DNA of 64,000 bases from Pleurodeles waltl (GCF_031143425.1 NC_090440.1:1265157123-1265221122), one strand, 5' to 3'; positions 9,968 to 24,148 are shown, counted from the first letter of the stretch. Notes: generated by a model from the sequence alone, not told the origin. Translations and numbers: made by a program.

Positions 9968-10350
9968 TACCCAGAAACCTTTGCAAACCTCAAAATTTGG
10001 CAAAAAATACACTTTTTCCTGTCATTTTGGTGACAGAAAGTTCTGGAATCTGAGAGGAGCCACAAATTTCCTTCCACCCAGCGTTTCCCCAAGTCTCCCG
10101 ATAAAAATGGTACCTCACTTGTGTGGGTATGCCTAGCGCCTGCGACAGGATATGCCCCAAAACACAACGTGGACACATCCCATTTTTTCACAGAAAATAG
10201 AGCTGTTTTTTGCAAAGTGCCTACTTGTAGATTTTGGCCTCTAGCTCAGCCGGCACCTAGGGAAACCTACCAAACCTGTGCCTTTTTGTAAACTAGAGAC
10301 CTAGGGGAATCCAAGATGGGGTGACTTGTGGGGCTCTGACCAGGTTCTGT
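9968..10350 (+). repeat. B/D mosaic monomer
   Basis: The start reads CCTTTGCAAACC as in D. The middle is class B: GGCAAAAAATACAC, CATTTTGGTGAC, GCGTTTCCCC, TATGCCTAGCGCCTGCG. The right part returns to D: AACGTGG, CATCCCATT and AAATAGAG. The same mosaic is at 15335 (copy 2 of the 14-mer) and at 18402, so it formed before the 14-mer was duplicated. Confidence 0.8.
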
Positions 10351-12269
10351 TACCCAGAATCCTATGCAAACCTCAAAATTTGGCAAAAAAAAAACACTTT
10401 TTCCTGTCATTTCGGTGACAGAAAGTTCTGGAATCTGAGTGGAGGCACAAATTTCCTTCTACCCAGCAATCCCCCATGTCTTCCGATAAAAATGGTACCT
10501 CACTTGTGTGGGTAGGCCTAGCGCCCGCGACAGGATATGCCCCAAAACACAACGTGGACACATCCCATTTTTTCACAGAAAACAGAGCTGTTTTTTGCAA
10601 AGTGCCTACCTGTAGATTTTGGCCTCTAGCTCAGTCGGCACCTAGGCAAACCTACCAAACTTGTGCATTTATGAAAACTAGAGACCTAGGGGAATCCAAG
10701 ATGGGGAGACTTGTGGGGCTCTGACGAGGTTCTGTTACCCAGAATCCTTTCCAAACCTCAAAATTTGGCAAAAAATTCACTTTTTCCTGTCATTTTGGTG
10801 ACAGAAAGTTCTGGAATCTGAGAGGAGCCACAAATTTCCTTCCACCCAGCGTTTCCCCAAGTCTCCCGATAAAAATGGTACCTCACTTGTGTGGGTATGC
10901 CTAGCGCCTGCGACAGGATATGCCCCAAAACACAATGTGGACACATCACATTTTTTCACAGAAAACAGAGCTGTTTTTTGCAAAGTGCCTACCTGTAGAT
11001 TTTGGCCTCTAGCTCAGCCGGCACCTAGGGAAACCTACCAAACCTGTGCATTTTTGAAAACTAGAGACCTAGGGGAATCCAACATGGGGTGACTTGTGGG
11101 GCTCTGACCAGGTTCTGTTACCCAGAATCCTATGCAAACCTCAAAATTTGGCAAATTAAAACACTTTTTTCTGTCATTTCGGTGACAGAAAGTTCTGGAA
11201 TCTGAGAGAAGGCACAAATTTCCTTCCACCCAGCATTCCCCCAAGTCTCCCGATAAAAATGATACCTCACTTGTGTGGGTAGGCCTAGCGCCCGCGACAG
11301 GAAATGCCCCAAAGCACAACGTGGACACATCCCATTTTTTTACAGAAAACAGAGCTGTTTTTTGCAAAGTGCCTAACTGTAGATTTTGGCCTCTAGCTCA
11401 GCCGGCACCTAGGGAAACCTACCAAACCTGTGCATTTTTTAAAACTAGAGACCTAGGGGAATCCAAGATGGGGTGACTTGTGGGGCTCTGGCCAGGTTCT
11501 GTTACCCAGAATCCTATGCAAACCTCAAAATTTGGCCAAAAAAAACACTTTTTCCTGTCATTTCGATGACAGAAAGTTCTGGAATCTGAGAGGAGGCACA
11601 AATTTCCTTCCACCCAGCATTCCCCCATGTCTTCCGATAAAAATGGTACCTCACTTGTGTGGGTAGGCCTTGCGCCCGCGACATGATATGCCCCAAAACA
11701 CAACGTGGACACATCCCATTTTTTCACAGAAAACTGAGCTGTTTTTTGCAAAGTGCCTACCTGTAGATTTTGGCCTCTAGCTCAGTCGGCACCTAGGCAA
11801 ACCTACCAAACCGTTGCATTTTTGAAAACTAGAGACCTAGGGGAATCCAAGATGGGGTGACTTGTGGGGCTCTGACCAGGTTCTGTTACCCAGAATCCTT
11901 TCCAAACCTCAAAATTTGGCAAAAAATACACTTTTTCCTGTCATTTTGGTGACAGAAAGTTCTGGAATCTGAGAGGAGCCACAAATTTCCTTCCACCCAG
12001 CGTTTCCCCAAGTCTCCCGATAAAAATGGTACCTCACTTATGTGGGTATGCCTAGCGCCTGCGACAGGATATGCCCCAAAACACAATGTGGACACATCAC
12101 ATTTTTTCACAGAAAACAGAGCTGTTTTTTGCAAAGTGCCTACCTGTAGATTTTGGCCTCTAGCTCAGCTGGCACCTAGGGAAACCTACCAAACCTGTGC
12201 ATTTTTGAAAACTAGAGACCTAGGGGAATCCAACATGGGGTGACTTGTGGGGCTCTGACCAGGTTCTGT

Positions 12270-15200
12270 TACCCAGAATCCTTTGCGAACCTCAAAATTT
12301 TGCTAAAAAACCAATTTTCCTCAAATTATGGTGACAGAAAGTTCTGGAATCTGAGAGGAGCCACAAATTTCCTTCCACCCAGTGTTCCCCCAAGTCTCCC
12401 AATAAAAATGATACATCACTTGTGTGGGTAGGCCTAGCGCCCGTGACAGGAGATGCCCAAAAGCACAACGTGGACACATCCCATTTTTTGACAGAAAACA
12501 GAGCTGTTTTTTGCAAAGTGCCTACCTGTAGATTTTGGCCTCTAGCTCAGCCGGCACCTAGGGAAACCTACCAAACCTGTGCATTTTTTAAAACTAGAGA
12601 CCTAGGGGAATCCAAGATGGGGTGACTTGTGGGGCTCTGACCAGGTTCTGTTACCCAGAATCCTATGCAAACCTCAAAATTTGGCAAAAAAAAACACTTT
12701 TTCCTGTCATTTCGGTGACAGAAAGTTCTGGAATCTGAGAGGAGGCACAAATTTCCTTCCACCCAGCATTCCCCCATGTCTTCCGATAAAAATGGTACCT
12801 CACTTGTGTGGGTAGGCCTAGCGCCCGCAACAGGATATGCCCCAAAACACAACGTGGACACATCCCATTTTTTCACAGAAAACAGAGCTGTTTTTTGCAA
12901 AGTGCCTACCTGTAGATTTTGGCCTCTAGCTCAGCCGGCACCTAGGCAAACCTACCAAACCTGTGCATTTTTGAAAACTAGAGACCTAGGGGAATCCAAG
13001 ATGGGGTGACTTGTGGGGCTCTGACCAGGTTCTGTTACCCAGAATCCTATGCAAACCTCAAAATTTGGCACACAAAAAACACTTTTTCCTGTCATTTCGG
13101 TGACAGAAAGTTCTGGAATCTGAGAGAAGGCACAAATTTCCTTCCACCCAGCATTCCCCCAAGTCTTCTGATAAAAATGGTACCTCACTTGTGTGGGTAG
13201 GCCTAGCGCCCGCGACAGGATATGCCCCAAAGCACAACGTGGACACATCCCATTTTTTTACAGAAAACAGAGCTGTTTTTTGCAAAGTGCCTAACTGTAG
13301 ATTTTGACCTCTAGCTTAGCCGGCACCGAGGGAAACCTACCAAACCTGTGCATTTTTTAAAACTAGAGACCTAGGGGAATCCAAGATGGGGTGACTTGTG
13401 GGGCTCTGACCAGGTTCTGTTACCCAGAATCCTTTGCAAACCTCAAAATTTGGCTAAAAAAAACACTTTTTCCTGTCATTTCGGTGACAGAAAGTTCTGG
13501 AATCTCAGAGGAGCCACAAATTTCCTTCCACCCAGCGTTCCCCCAAGTCTTGCGATAAAAATGGTACCTCACTTGTGTGGGTAGGCCTAGCGCCCGCTAC
13601 AGGATATGCCCCAAAACACAACGTGGACACATCCCATTTTTTTCAGAAAATAGAGCTGTTTTTTGCAAAGTGCCTACCTGTAGATTTTGGCCTCTAGCTC
13701 AGCCGGCACCTAGGGAAACCTACCAAACCTGTGCATTATTTAAAACTAGAGACCTAGGGGAATCCAAGATGGGGTGACTTGTGGGGCTCTGACCAGGTTC
13801 TGTTACCCAGAATCCTATGCAAACCTCAAAATTTGGCAAAAAAAAACACGTTTTCCTGTCATTTCGGTGACAGAAAGTTCTGGAATCTGAGAGGAGGCAC
13901 AAATTTCCTTCCACCCAGCATTCCCACATGTCTTCCGATAAAAATGGTACCTCACTTGTGAGGGTAGGCCTAGCGCCCGCGACAGGATATGCCCCAAAAC
14001 ACAACGTGGACACATCCCATTTTTTCACAGAAAACAGCTGTTTTTAGCAAAGTGCCTACCTGTAGATTTTGGCCTCTAGCTCAGTCGGCACCTAGGCAAA
14101 CCTACCAAACCTGTGCATTTTTGAAAACTAGAGACCTAGGGGAATCCAAGATGGGGTGACTTGTGGGGCTCTGACCAGGTTCTGTTACCCAGAATCCTTT
14201 CCAAACCTCATAATTTGGCAAAAAATACACTTTTTCCTGTCATTTTGGTGACAGAAAGTTCTGGAATCTGAGAGGAGCCACAAATTTCCTTCCACCCAGC
14301 GTTTCCCCAAGTCTCCCGATAAAAATGGTACCTCACTTGTGTGGGTATGCCTAGCGCCTGCGACAGGATATGCCCCAAAACACAATGTGGACACATCACA
14401 TTTTTTCTCAGAAAACAGAGCTGTTTTTTGCAAAGTGCCTACCTGTAGATTTTGGCCTCTAGCTCAGCCGGCACCTAGGGAAACCTACCAAACCTGTGCA
14501 TTTTTGAAAACTAGAGACCTAGGGGAATCCAACATGGGGTGACTTGTGGGGCTCTGACCAGGTTCTGTTACCCAGAATCCTTTGCGAACGTCTAAATTTG
14601 GCTAAAAAACAAATTTTCCTCAAATTATGGTGACAGAAAGTTCTGGAATCTGAGAGGAGCCACAAATTTCCTTCCACCCAGTGTTCCCCCAAGTCTCCCA
14701 ATAAAAATGATACATCACTTGTGTGGGTAGGCCTAGCGCCCGTGACAGGAGATGCCCAAAAGCACAACGTGGACACATCCCATTTTTTGACAGAAAACAG
14801 AGCTGTTTTTTGCAAAGTGCCTACCTGTAGATTTTGGCCTCTAGCTTAGCCGGCACCTAGGGAAACCTACCAAACCTGTGCAGTTTTGAAAACTAGAGAC
14901 CTAGGGGAATCCAAGATGGGGTGACTTGTGGGGCTCTGACCAGGTTCTGTTACCCAGAATCCTATGCAAACCTCAAAATTTGGCAAAAAAAAACACTTTT
15001 TCCTGTCATTTCGGTGACAGAAAGTTCTGGAATCTGAGAGGAGGCACAAATTTCCTTCCACCCAGCATTCCCCCATGTCTTCCGATAAAAATGGTACCTC
15101 ACTTGTGTGGGTAGGCCTAGCGCCCGCGACAGGATATGCCCCAAAACACAACGTGGACACATCCCATTTTTTCACAGAAAACAGAGCTGTTTTTTGCAAA

Positions 15201-17635
15201 GTGCCTACCTGTAGATTTTGGCCTCTAGCTCAGCCGGCACCTAGGCAAACCTACCAAACCTGTGCATTTTTGAAAACTAGAGACCTAGGGAAATCCAAGA
15301 TGGGGTGACTTGTGGGGCTCTGACCAGGTTCTGTTACCCAGAAACCTTTGCAAACCTCAAAATTTGGCAAAAAATACACTTTTTCCTGTCATTTTGGTGA
15401 CAGAAAGTTCTGGAATCTGAGAGGAGCCACAAATTTCCTTCCACCCAGCGTTTCCCCAAGTCTCCCGATAAAAATGGTACCTCACTTGTGTGGGTATGCC
15501 TAGCGCCTGCGACAGGATATGCCCCAAAACACAACGTGGACACATCCCATTTTTTCACAGAAAATAGAGCTGTTTTTTGCAAAGTGCCTACTTGTAGATT
15601 TTGGCCTCTAGCTCAGCCGGCACCTAGGGAAACCTACCAAACCTGTGCCTTTTTGTAAACTAGAGACCTAGGGGAATCCAAGATGGGGTGACTTGTGGGG
15701 CTCTGACCAGGTTCTGTTACCCAGAATCCTATGCAAACCTCAAAATTTGGCAAAAAAAAACACTTTTTCCTGTCATTTCGGTGACAGAAAGTTCTGGAAT
15801 CTGAGTGGAGGCACAAATTTCCTTCTACCCAGCAATCCCCCATGTCTTCCGATAAAAATGGTACCTCACTTGTGTGGGTAGGCCTAGCGCCCGCGACAGG
15901 ATATGCCCCAAAACACAACGTGGACACATCCCATTTTTTCACAGAAAACAGAGCTGTTTTTTGCAAAGTGCCTACCTGTAGATTTTGGCCTCTAGCTCAG
16001 TCGGCACCTAGGCAAACCTACCAAACTTGTGCATTTATGAAAACTAGAGACCTAGGGGAATCCAAGATGGGGAGACTTGTGGGGCTCTGACGAGGTTCTG
16101 TTACCCAGAATCCTTTCCAAACCTCAAAATTTGGCAAAAAATTCACTTTTTCCTGTCATTTTGGTGACAGAAAGTTCTGGAATCTGAGAGGAGCCACAAA
16201 TTTCCTTCCACCCAGCGTTTCCCCAAGTCTCCCGATAAAAATGGTACCTCACTTGTGTGGGTATGCCTAGCGCCTGCGACAGGATATGCCCCAAAACACA
16301 ATGTGGACACATCACATTTTTTCACAGAAAACAGAGCTGTTTTTTGCAAAGTGCCTACCTGTAGATTTTGGCCTCTAGCTCAGCCGGCACCTAGGGAAAC
16401 CTACCAAACCTGTGCATTTTTGAAAACTAGAGACCTAGGGGAATCCAACATGGGGTGACTTGTGGGGCTCTGACCAGGTTCTGTTACCCAGAATCCTATG
16501 CAAACCTCAAAATTTGGCAAATTAAAACACTTTTTTCTGTCATTTCGGTGACAGAAAGTTCTGGAATCTGAGAGAAGGCACAAATTTCCTTCCACCCAGC
16601 ATTCCCCCAAGTCTCCCGATAAAAATGATACCTCACTTGTGTGGGTAGGCCTAGCGCCCGCGACAGGAAATGCCCCAAAGCACAACGTGGACACATCCCA
16701 TTTTTTTACAGAAAACAGAGCTGTTTTTTGCAAAGTGCCTAACTGTAGATTTTGGCCTCTAGCTCAGCCGGCACCTAGGGAAACCTACCAAACCTGTGCA
16801 TTTTTTAAAACTAGAGACCTAGGGGAATCCAAGATGGGGTGACTTGTGGGGCTCTGGCCAGGTTCTGTTACCCAGAATCCTATGCAAACCTCAAAATTTG
16901 GCCAAAAAAAACACTTTTTCCTGTCATTTCGATGACAGAAAGTTCTGGAATCTGAGAGGAGGCACAAATTTCCTTCCACCCAGCATTCCCCCATGTCTTC
17001 CGATAAAAATGGTACCTCACTTGTGTGGGTAGGCCTTGCGCCCGCGACATGATATGCCCCAAAACACAACGTGGACACATCCCATTTTTTCACAGAAAAC
17101 AGAGCTGTTTTTTGCAAAGTGCCTACCTGTAGATTTTGGCCTCTAGCTCAGTCGGCACCTAGGCAAACCTACCAAACCGTTGCATTTTTGAAAACTAGAG
17201 ACCTAGGGGAATCCAAGATGGGGTGACTTGTGGGGCTCTGACCAGGTTCTGTTACCCAGAATCCTTTCCAAACCTCAAAATTTGGCAAAAAATACACTTT
17301 TTCCTGTCATTTTGGTGACAGAAAGTTCTGGAATCTGAGAGGAGCCACAAATTTCCTTCCACCCAGCGTTTCCCCAAGTCTCCCGATAAAAATGGTACCT
17401 CACTTATGTGGGTATGCCTAGCGCCTGCGACAGGATATGCCCCAAAACACAATGTGGACACATCACATTTTTTCACAGAAAACAGAGCTGTTTTTTGCAA
17501 AGTGCCTACCTGTAGATTTTGGCCTCTAGCTCAGCTGGCACCTAGGGAAACCTACCAAACCTGTGCATTTTTGAAAACTAGAGACCTAGGGGAATCCAAC
17601 ATGGGGTGACTTGTGGGGCTCTGACCAGGTTCTGT
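12270..17635 (+). repeat. 14-monomer HOR, copy 2 (5,366 bp)
   Basis: Monomer starts: 12270, 12652, 13036, 13421, 13804, 14186, 14569, 14951, 15335, 15718, 16102, 16485, 16869, 17253. Class order and private markers equal copy 1. Differences seen by eye are few: CATCCCATT against CATCATATT near 13631/8265; CATTATTTAAA against CATTTTTTAAA near 13735; one A more near 13454 and one A less near 15755; AAACAGAGC against AAACTGAGC near 17099. Identity stops at 17667, where GGCT replaces the TGCT of 12301. The crossover joining the copies lies between 12213 and 12301. Confidence 0.93.
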
Positions 17636-20600
17636 TACCCAGAATCCTTTGCGAACCTCAAAATTTGGCTAAAAAACACATTTTCCTCAAATTATGGTGA
17701 CAGAAAGTTCTGGAATCTGAGAGGAGCCACAAATTTCCTTCCACCCAGTGTTCCCCCAAGTCTCCCAATAAAAATGATACATCACTTGTGTGGGTAGGCC
17801 TAGCGCCCGTGACAGGAGATGCCCAAAAGCACAACGTGGACACATCCCATTTTTTGACAGAAAACAGAGCTGTTTTTTGCAAAGTGCCTACCTGTAGATT
17901 TTGGCCTCTAGCTCATCCGGCACCTAGGGAAACCTACCAAACCTGTGCAGTTTTGAAAACTAGAGACCTAGGGGAATCCAAGATGGGGTGACTTGTGGGG
18001 CTCTGACCAGGTTCTGTTACCCAGAATCCTATGCAAACCTCAAAATTTGGCAAAAAAAAACACTTTTTCCTGTCATTTCGGTGACAGAAAGTTCTGGAAT
18101 CTGAGAGGAGGCACAAATTTCCTTCCACCCAGCATTCCCCCATGTCTTCCGATAAAAATGGTACCTCACTTGTGTGGGTAGGCCTAGCGCCCGCGACAGG
18201 ATATGCCCCAAAACACAACGTGGACACATCCCATTTTTTCACAGAAAACAGAGCTGTTTTTTGCAAAGTGCCTACCTGTAGATTTTGGCCTCTAGCTCAG
18301 TCGGCACCTAGGCAAACCTACCAAACCTGTGCATTTTTGAAAACTAGAGACCTAGGGGAATCCAAGATGGGGTGACTTGTGGGGCTCTGACCAGGTTCTG
18401 TTACCCAGAATCCTTTGCAAACCTCAAAATTTGGCAAAAAATACACTTTTTCCTGTCATTTTGGTGACAGAAAGTTCTGGAATCTGAGAGGAGCCACAAA
18501 TTTCCTTCCACCCAGCGTTTCCCCAAGTCTCCCGATAAAAATGGTACCTCACTTGTGTGGGTATGCCTAGCGCCTGCGACAGGATATGCCCCAAAACACA
18601 ACGTGGACACATCCCATTTTTTCACAGAAAATAGAGCTGTTTTTTGCAAAGTGCCTACCTGTAGATTTTGGCCTCTAGCTCAGCCGGCACCTAGGGAAAC
18701 CTACCAAACCTGTGCATTTTTTTAAACTAGAGACCTAGGGGAATCCAAGATGGGGTGACTTGTGGGGCTCTGACCAGGTTCTGTTACCCAGAATCCTATG
18801 CAAACCTCAAAATTTGGCAAAAAAACCCACTTTTTCCTGTCATTTCGGTGACAGAAAGTTCTGGAATCTGAGTGGAGGCACAAATTTCCTTCCACCCAGC
18901 AATCCCCCATGTCTTCCGATAAAAATGGTACCTCACTTGTGTGGGTAGGCCTAGCGCCCGCGACAGGATATGCCCCAAAACACAACGTGGACACATCCCA
19001 TTTTTTCACAGAAAACAGAGCTGTTTTTTGCAAAGTGCCTACCTGTAGATTTTGGCCTCTAGCTCAGTCGGCACCTAGGCAAACCTACCAAACTTGTGCA
19101 TTTATGAAAACTAGAGACCTAGGGGAATCCAAGATGGGGTGACTTGTGGGGCTCTGACCAGGTTCTGTTACCCAGAATCCTTTCCAAACCTCAAAATTTG
19201 GCAAAAAATACACTTTTTCCTGTCATTTTGGTGACAGAAAGTTCTGGAATCTGAGAGGAGCCACAAATTTCCTTCCACCCAGCGTTTCCCCAAGTCTCCC
19301 GATAAAAATGGTACCTCACTTGTGTGGGTATGCCTAGCGCCCGCGACAGGATATGCCCCAAAACACAATGTGGACACATCACATTTTTTCACAGAAAACA
19401 GAGCTGTTTTTTGCAAAGTGCCTACCTGTAGATTTTGGCCTCTAGCTCAGCCGGCACCTAGGGAAACCTACCAAACCTGTGCATTTTTGAAAACTAGAGA
19501 CCTAGGGGAATCCAACATGGGGTGACTTGTGGGGCTCTGACCAGGTTCTGTTACCCAGAATCCTATGCAAACCTCAAAATTTGGCAAATTAAAACACTTT
19601 TTCCTGTCATTTCGGTGACAGAAAGTTCTGGAATCTGAGAGAAGGCATAAATTTCCTTCCACCCAGCATTCCCCCAAGTCTCCCGATAAAAATGATACCT
19701 CACTTGTGTGGGTAGGCCTAGCGCCCGCGACAGGAAATGCCCCAAAGCACAACGTGGACACATCCCATTTTTTTACAGAAAACAGAGGTGTTTTTTGCAA
19801 AGTGCCTAACTGTAGATTTTGGCCTCTAGCTCAGTCGGCACCTAGGGAAACCTACCAAACCTGTGCATTTTTTCAAACTAGAGACCTAGGGGAATCCAAG
19901 ATGGGTTGACTAGTGGGACTCTGACCAGATTCTGTTACCCAGAATCCTTTCCAAACCTCAAAATTTGGCAAAAAAAACACTTTTTCCTGTCATTTTGGTG
20001 ACAGAAAGTTCTGGAATCTGAGAGGAGCCACAAATTTCTTTCCACCCAGCGTTTCCCCAAGTCTCCCGATAAAAATGGTACCTCACTTGTGTGGGTATGC
20101 CTTGCGCCTGCGACAGGATATGCCCCAAAACACAATGTGGACACATTACATTTTTTCACAGAAAACAGAGCTGTTTTTTGAAAAGTGCCTACCTGTAGAT
20201 TTTGGCCTCTAGCTCAGCCGGCACGTAGGGAAACCTACCAAACCTGTGCATTTTTGAAAACTAGAGACCTAGGGGAATCCAACATGGGGTGACTTGAGGG
20301 GCTCTGACCAGGTTCTGTTACCCAGAATCCTTTGCAAACCACAAAATTTGGCTAAAAAACACATTTTCCTCAAATTATGGTGACAGAAAGTTCTGGAATC
20401 TGAGAGGAGCCACAAATTTCCTTCCACGCAGTGTTCCCCCAAGTCTCCCGATAAAAATGATACCTCACTTGTGTGGGTAGGCCTAGCGCCCGCGACAGGA
20501 AATGCCCCAAAGCACAATGTGGACACATCCCATTTTTTGACAGAAAACAGAGCTGTTTTTTGCAAAGTGCCTACCTGTAGATTTTGGCCTCTAGCTCAGC

Positions 20601-21467
20601 CGGCACCTAGGGAAACCTACCAAACCTGTGCAGTTTTGAAAACTAGAGACCTAGGGGAATCGAAGATGGGGTGACTTGTGGGGCTCTGACCAGGTTCTGT
20701 TACCCAGAATGCTTTGCAAACCTCAAAATTTGGCTAAAAAAACACATTTTCCTCAAATTTCGGTGACAGAAAGTTCTGGAATCTGAGAGGAGCCACAAAT
20801 TTCCTTCCACCCAGCGTTCCCCCAAGTCTCCCGATACAAATGGTACCTCACTTGTGTGGGTAGGCCTAGCGCCCGCGACAGGATATGCCCCAAAACACAA
20901 CGTGGACACATCCCATTTTTTCACAGAAAATAGAGCTGTTTTTTGCAAAGTGCCTACCTGTAGATTTTGGCCTCTAGCTCAGCCGGCACCTAGGGAAACC
21001 TACCAAACCTGTGCATTTTTTTAAACTAGAGACCTAGGGGAATCCAAGATGGGGTGACTTGTGGGGCTCTGACCAGGTTCTGTTACCCAGAATCCTATGC
21101 AAACCTCAAAATTTGGCAAAAAAAAACACTTTTTCCTGTCATTTCGGTGACAGAAAGTTCTGGAATCTGAGTGGAGGCACAAATTTCCTTCCACCCAGCA
21201 ATCCCCCATGTCTTCCGATAAAAATGGTACCTCACTTGTGTGGGTAGGCCTAGCGCCCGCGACAGGATATGCCCCAAAACACAACGTGGACACATCCCAT
21301 TTTTTCACAGAAAACAGAGCTGTTTTTTGCAATGTGCCTACCTGTAGATTTTGGCCTCTAGCTCAGTCGGCACCTAGGCAAACCTACCAAACTTGTGCAT
21401 TTATGAAAACTAGAGACCTAGGGGAATCCAAGATGGGGTGACTTGTGGGGCTCTGACCAGGTTCTGT
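17636..21467 (+). repeat. Array block III: ten mixed monomers between two HOR families
   Basis: Starts and classes: 17636 E, 18018 A, 18402 B/D mosaic, 18785 A2, 19169 B, 19552 C, 19936 F, 20319 E, 20701 D2-like, 21084 A2. The first six repeat the order 9202-11502 inside the 14-mer (about 8,434 bp upstream). At 19936 class F replaces the expected A monomer, and from there the content resembles the right half of the window. This block is the transition between the two HOR families. Confidence 0.82.
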
Positions 21468-21850
21468 TACCCAGAATCCTTTCCAAACCTCAAAATTTGG
21501 CAAAAAATACACTTTTTCCTGTCATTTTGGTGACAGAAAGTTCTGGAATCTGAGAGGAGCCACAAATTTCCTTCCACCCAGCGTTTCCCCAAGTCTCCCG
21601 ATAAAAATGGTACCTCACTTGTGTGGGTATGCCTAGCGCCTGCGACAGGATATGCCCCAAAACACAATGTGGACACATCACATTTTTTCACAGAAAACAG
21701 AGCTGTTTTTTGCAAAGTGCCTACCTGTAGATTTTGGCCTCTAGCTCAGCCGGCACCTAGGGAAACCTACCAAACCTGTGCATTTTTGAAAACTAGAGAC
21801 CTAGGGGAATCCAACATGGGGTGACTTGTGGGGCTCTGACCAGGTTCTGT

Positions 21851-22234
21851 TACCCAGAATCCTATGCAAACCTCAAAATTTGGCAAATTAAAACACTTTT
21901 TCCTGTCATTTCGGTGACAGAAAGTTCTGGAATCTGAGAGAAGGCACAAATTTCCTTCCACCCAGCATTCCCCCAAGTCTTCTGATAAAAATGGTACCTC
22001 ACTTGTGTGGGTAGGCCTAGCGCCCACGACAGGATATGCCCCAAAGCACAACGTGGACACATCCCATTTTTTTACAGAAAACAGAGCTGTTTTTTGCAAA
22101 GTGCCTACCTGTAGATTTTGGCCTCTAGCTTAGCCGGCACCTAGGGAAACCTACCAAACCTGTGCATTTATTAAAACTAGAGACCTAGGGGAATCCAAGA
22201 TGGGGTGACTTGTGGGGCTCTGACCAGGTTCTGT
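21851..22234 (+). repeat. Class C monomer (exemplar)
   Basis: Class C has TATGCAAACC, GGCAAATTAAAACAC, an intact dyad, GAGAGAAGGCAC, CAGCATTCCCCCAAGTCTTCTG and TCTAGCTTAGCC. Starts: 768, 3835, 5369, 11119, 16485, 19552, 21851, 24915, 27591, 29887, 33716, 36781, 39458, 43287, 50180, 52856, 56685, and the left part of 6520. The monomers at 27591, 29887, 33716, 39458, 43287, 52856 and 56685 carry a short class B patch. Confidence 0.83.
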
Positions 22235-23764
22235 TACCCAGAATCCTTTGCAAACCTCAAAATTTGGCTAAAAAAACACTTTTTCCTGTCATTTCGGTGA
22301 CAGAAAGTTCTGGAATCTGAGAGGAGCCACAAATTTCCTTCCACCCAGCGTTCCCCCAAGTCTCCCGATAAAAATGGTACCTCACTTGTGTGGGTAGGCC
22401 TAGCGCCCGCGACAGGATATGCCCCAAAACACAACGTGAACACATCCCATTTTTTTCAGAAAATAGAGCTTTTTTTTGCAAAGTGCCTACCTGTAGATTT
22501 TGGCCTCTAGCTCAGCCGGCACCTAGGGAAACCTACCAAACCTGTGCATTTTTTTAAACTAGAGACCCAGGGGAATCCAAGATGCGGTGACTTGTGGGGC
22601 TCTGACCAGGTTCTGTTACCCAGAATCCTTTCCAAACCTCAAAATTTGGCAAAAAATACACTTTTTCCTGTCATTTTGGTGACAGAAAGTTCTGAAATCT
22701 GAGAGGAGCCACAAATTTCCTTCCACCCAGCGTTTCCCCAAGTCTCCCGATAACAATGGTACCTCACTTGTGTGGGTATGCCTAGCGCCTGCAACAGGAT
22801 ATGCCCCAAAACACAATGTGGACACATCACATTTTTTCACAGAAAACAGAGCTGTTTTTTGCAAAGTGCCTACCTGTAGATTTTGGCCTCTAGCTCAGCC
22901 GGCACCTAGGGAAACCTACCAAACCTGTGCATTTTTGAAAACTAGAGACCTAGGGGAATCCAACATGGGGTGACTTGTGGGGCTCTGACCAGGTTCTGTT
23001 ACCCAGAATCCTTTGCAAACCTAAAAATTTGGCTAAAAAACACATTTTCCTCAAATTATGGTGACAGAAAGTTCTGGAATCTGAGAGGAGCCACAAATTT
23101 CCTTCCACCCAGTGTTCCCCCAAGTCTCCCGATAAAAATGATACCTCACTTGTGTGGGTAGGCCTAGCGCCCGCGACAGGAAATGCCCCAAAGCACAATG
23201 TGGACACATCCCATTTTTTCACAGAAAACAGAGCTGTTTTTTGCAAAGTGCCTACCTGTAGATTTTGGCCTCTAGCTCAGCCGGCACCTAGGGAAACCTA
23301 CCAAACCTGTGCAGTTTTGAAAACTAGAGACCTAGGGGAATCGAAGATGGGGTGACTTGTGGGGCTCTGACCAGGTTCTGTTACCCAGAATCCTTTGCAA
23401 ACCTCAAAATTTGGCTAAAAAAACACATTTTCCTCACATTTCGGTGACAGAAAGTTCTGGAATCTGAGAGGAGCCACAAATTTCCTTCCACCCAGCGTTC
23501 CCCCAAGTCTCCCGATACAAATGGTACCTCACTTGTGTGGGTAGGCCTAGCGCCCGCGACAGGATATGCCCCAAAACACAACGTGGACACATCCCATTTT
23601 TTCACAGAAAATAGAGCTGTTTTTTGCAAAGTGCCTACCTGTAGATTTTGGCCTCTAGCTCAGCCGGCACCTATGGAAACCTACCAAACCTGTGCATTTT
23701 TTTAAACTAGAGACCTCGGGGAATCCAAGATGGGGTGACTTGTGGGGCTCTGACCAGGTTCTGT

Positions 23765-24148
23765 TACCCAGAATCCTATGCAAACCTCAAAATTTGGCAA
23801 AAAAAAACACTTTTTCCTGTCATTTCGGTGACAGAAAGTTCTGGAATCTGAGTGGAGGCACAAATTTCCTTCCACCCAGCAATCCCCCATGTCTTCCGAT
23901 AAAAATGGTACCTCACTTGTGTGGGTAGGCCTAGCGCCCGCGACAGAATATGCCCCAAAACACAACGTGGACACATCCCATTTTTTCACAGAAAACAGAG
24001 CTGTTTTTTGCAATGTGCCTACCTGTAGATTTTGGCCTCTAGCTCAGTCGGCACCTAGGCAAACCTACCAAACTTGTGCATTTATGAAAACTAGAGACCT
24101 AGGGGAATCCAAGATGGGGTGACTTGTGGGGCTCTGACCAGGTTCTGT
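23765..24148 (+). repeat. Class A2 monomer (exemplar)
   Basis: An A monomer with GAGTGGAGGC, CAGCAATCCCCCATG, AAACTTGTGCATTTATG and usually AGCTCAGTCGG. Starts: 2684 (older, still GCATTCCCCCATG), 10351, 15718, 18785, 21084, 23765, 26829, 29124, 35631, 38695, 52094. From 23765 onward it also has GACAGAATATG, and from 21084 GCAATGTGCC. These accumulate in order and mark a single lineage. Confidence 0.8.

Larger units (their letters stand above)
6904..12269 (+). repeat. 14-monomer HOR, copy 1 (5,366 bp)
   Basis: Monomer starts and classes: 6904 E, 7286 A, 7670 K, 8055 D, 8437 A (CACGTTTTCC), 8819 B (CATAATTTGG), 9202 E (GAACGTCTAAATT), 9584 A, 9968 B/D mosaic, 10351 A2, 10736 B, 11119 C, 11503 A (TTTCGATGAC), 11887 B (CACTTATGTGG). 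Every private marker recurs 5,366 bp downstream. Identity with the second copy begins just after 6847, where the preceding chimera has G and the equivalent base 12213 has T. Confidence 0.93.
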
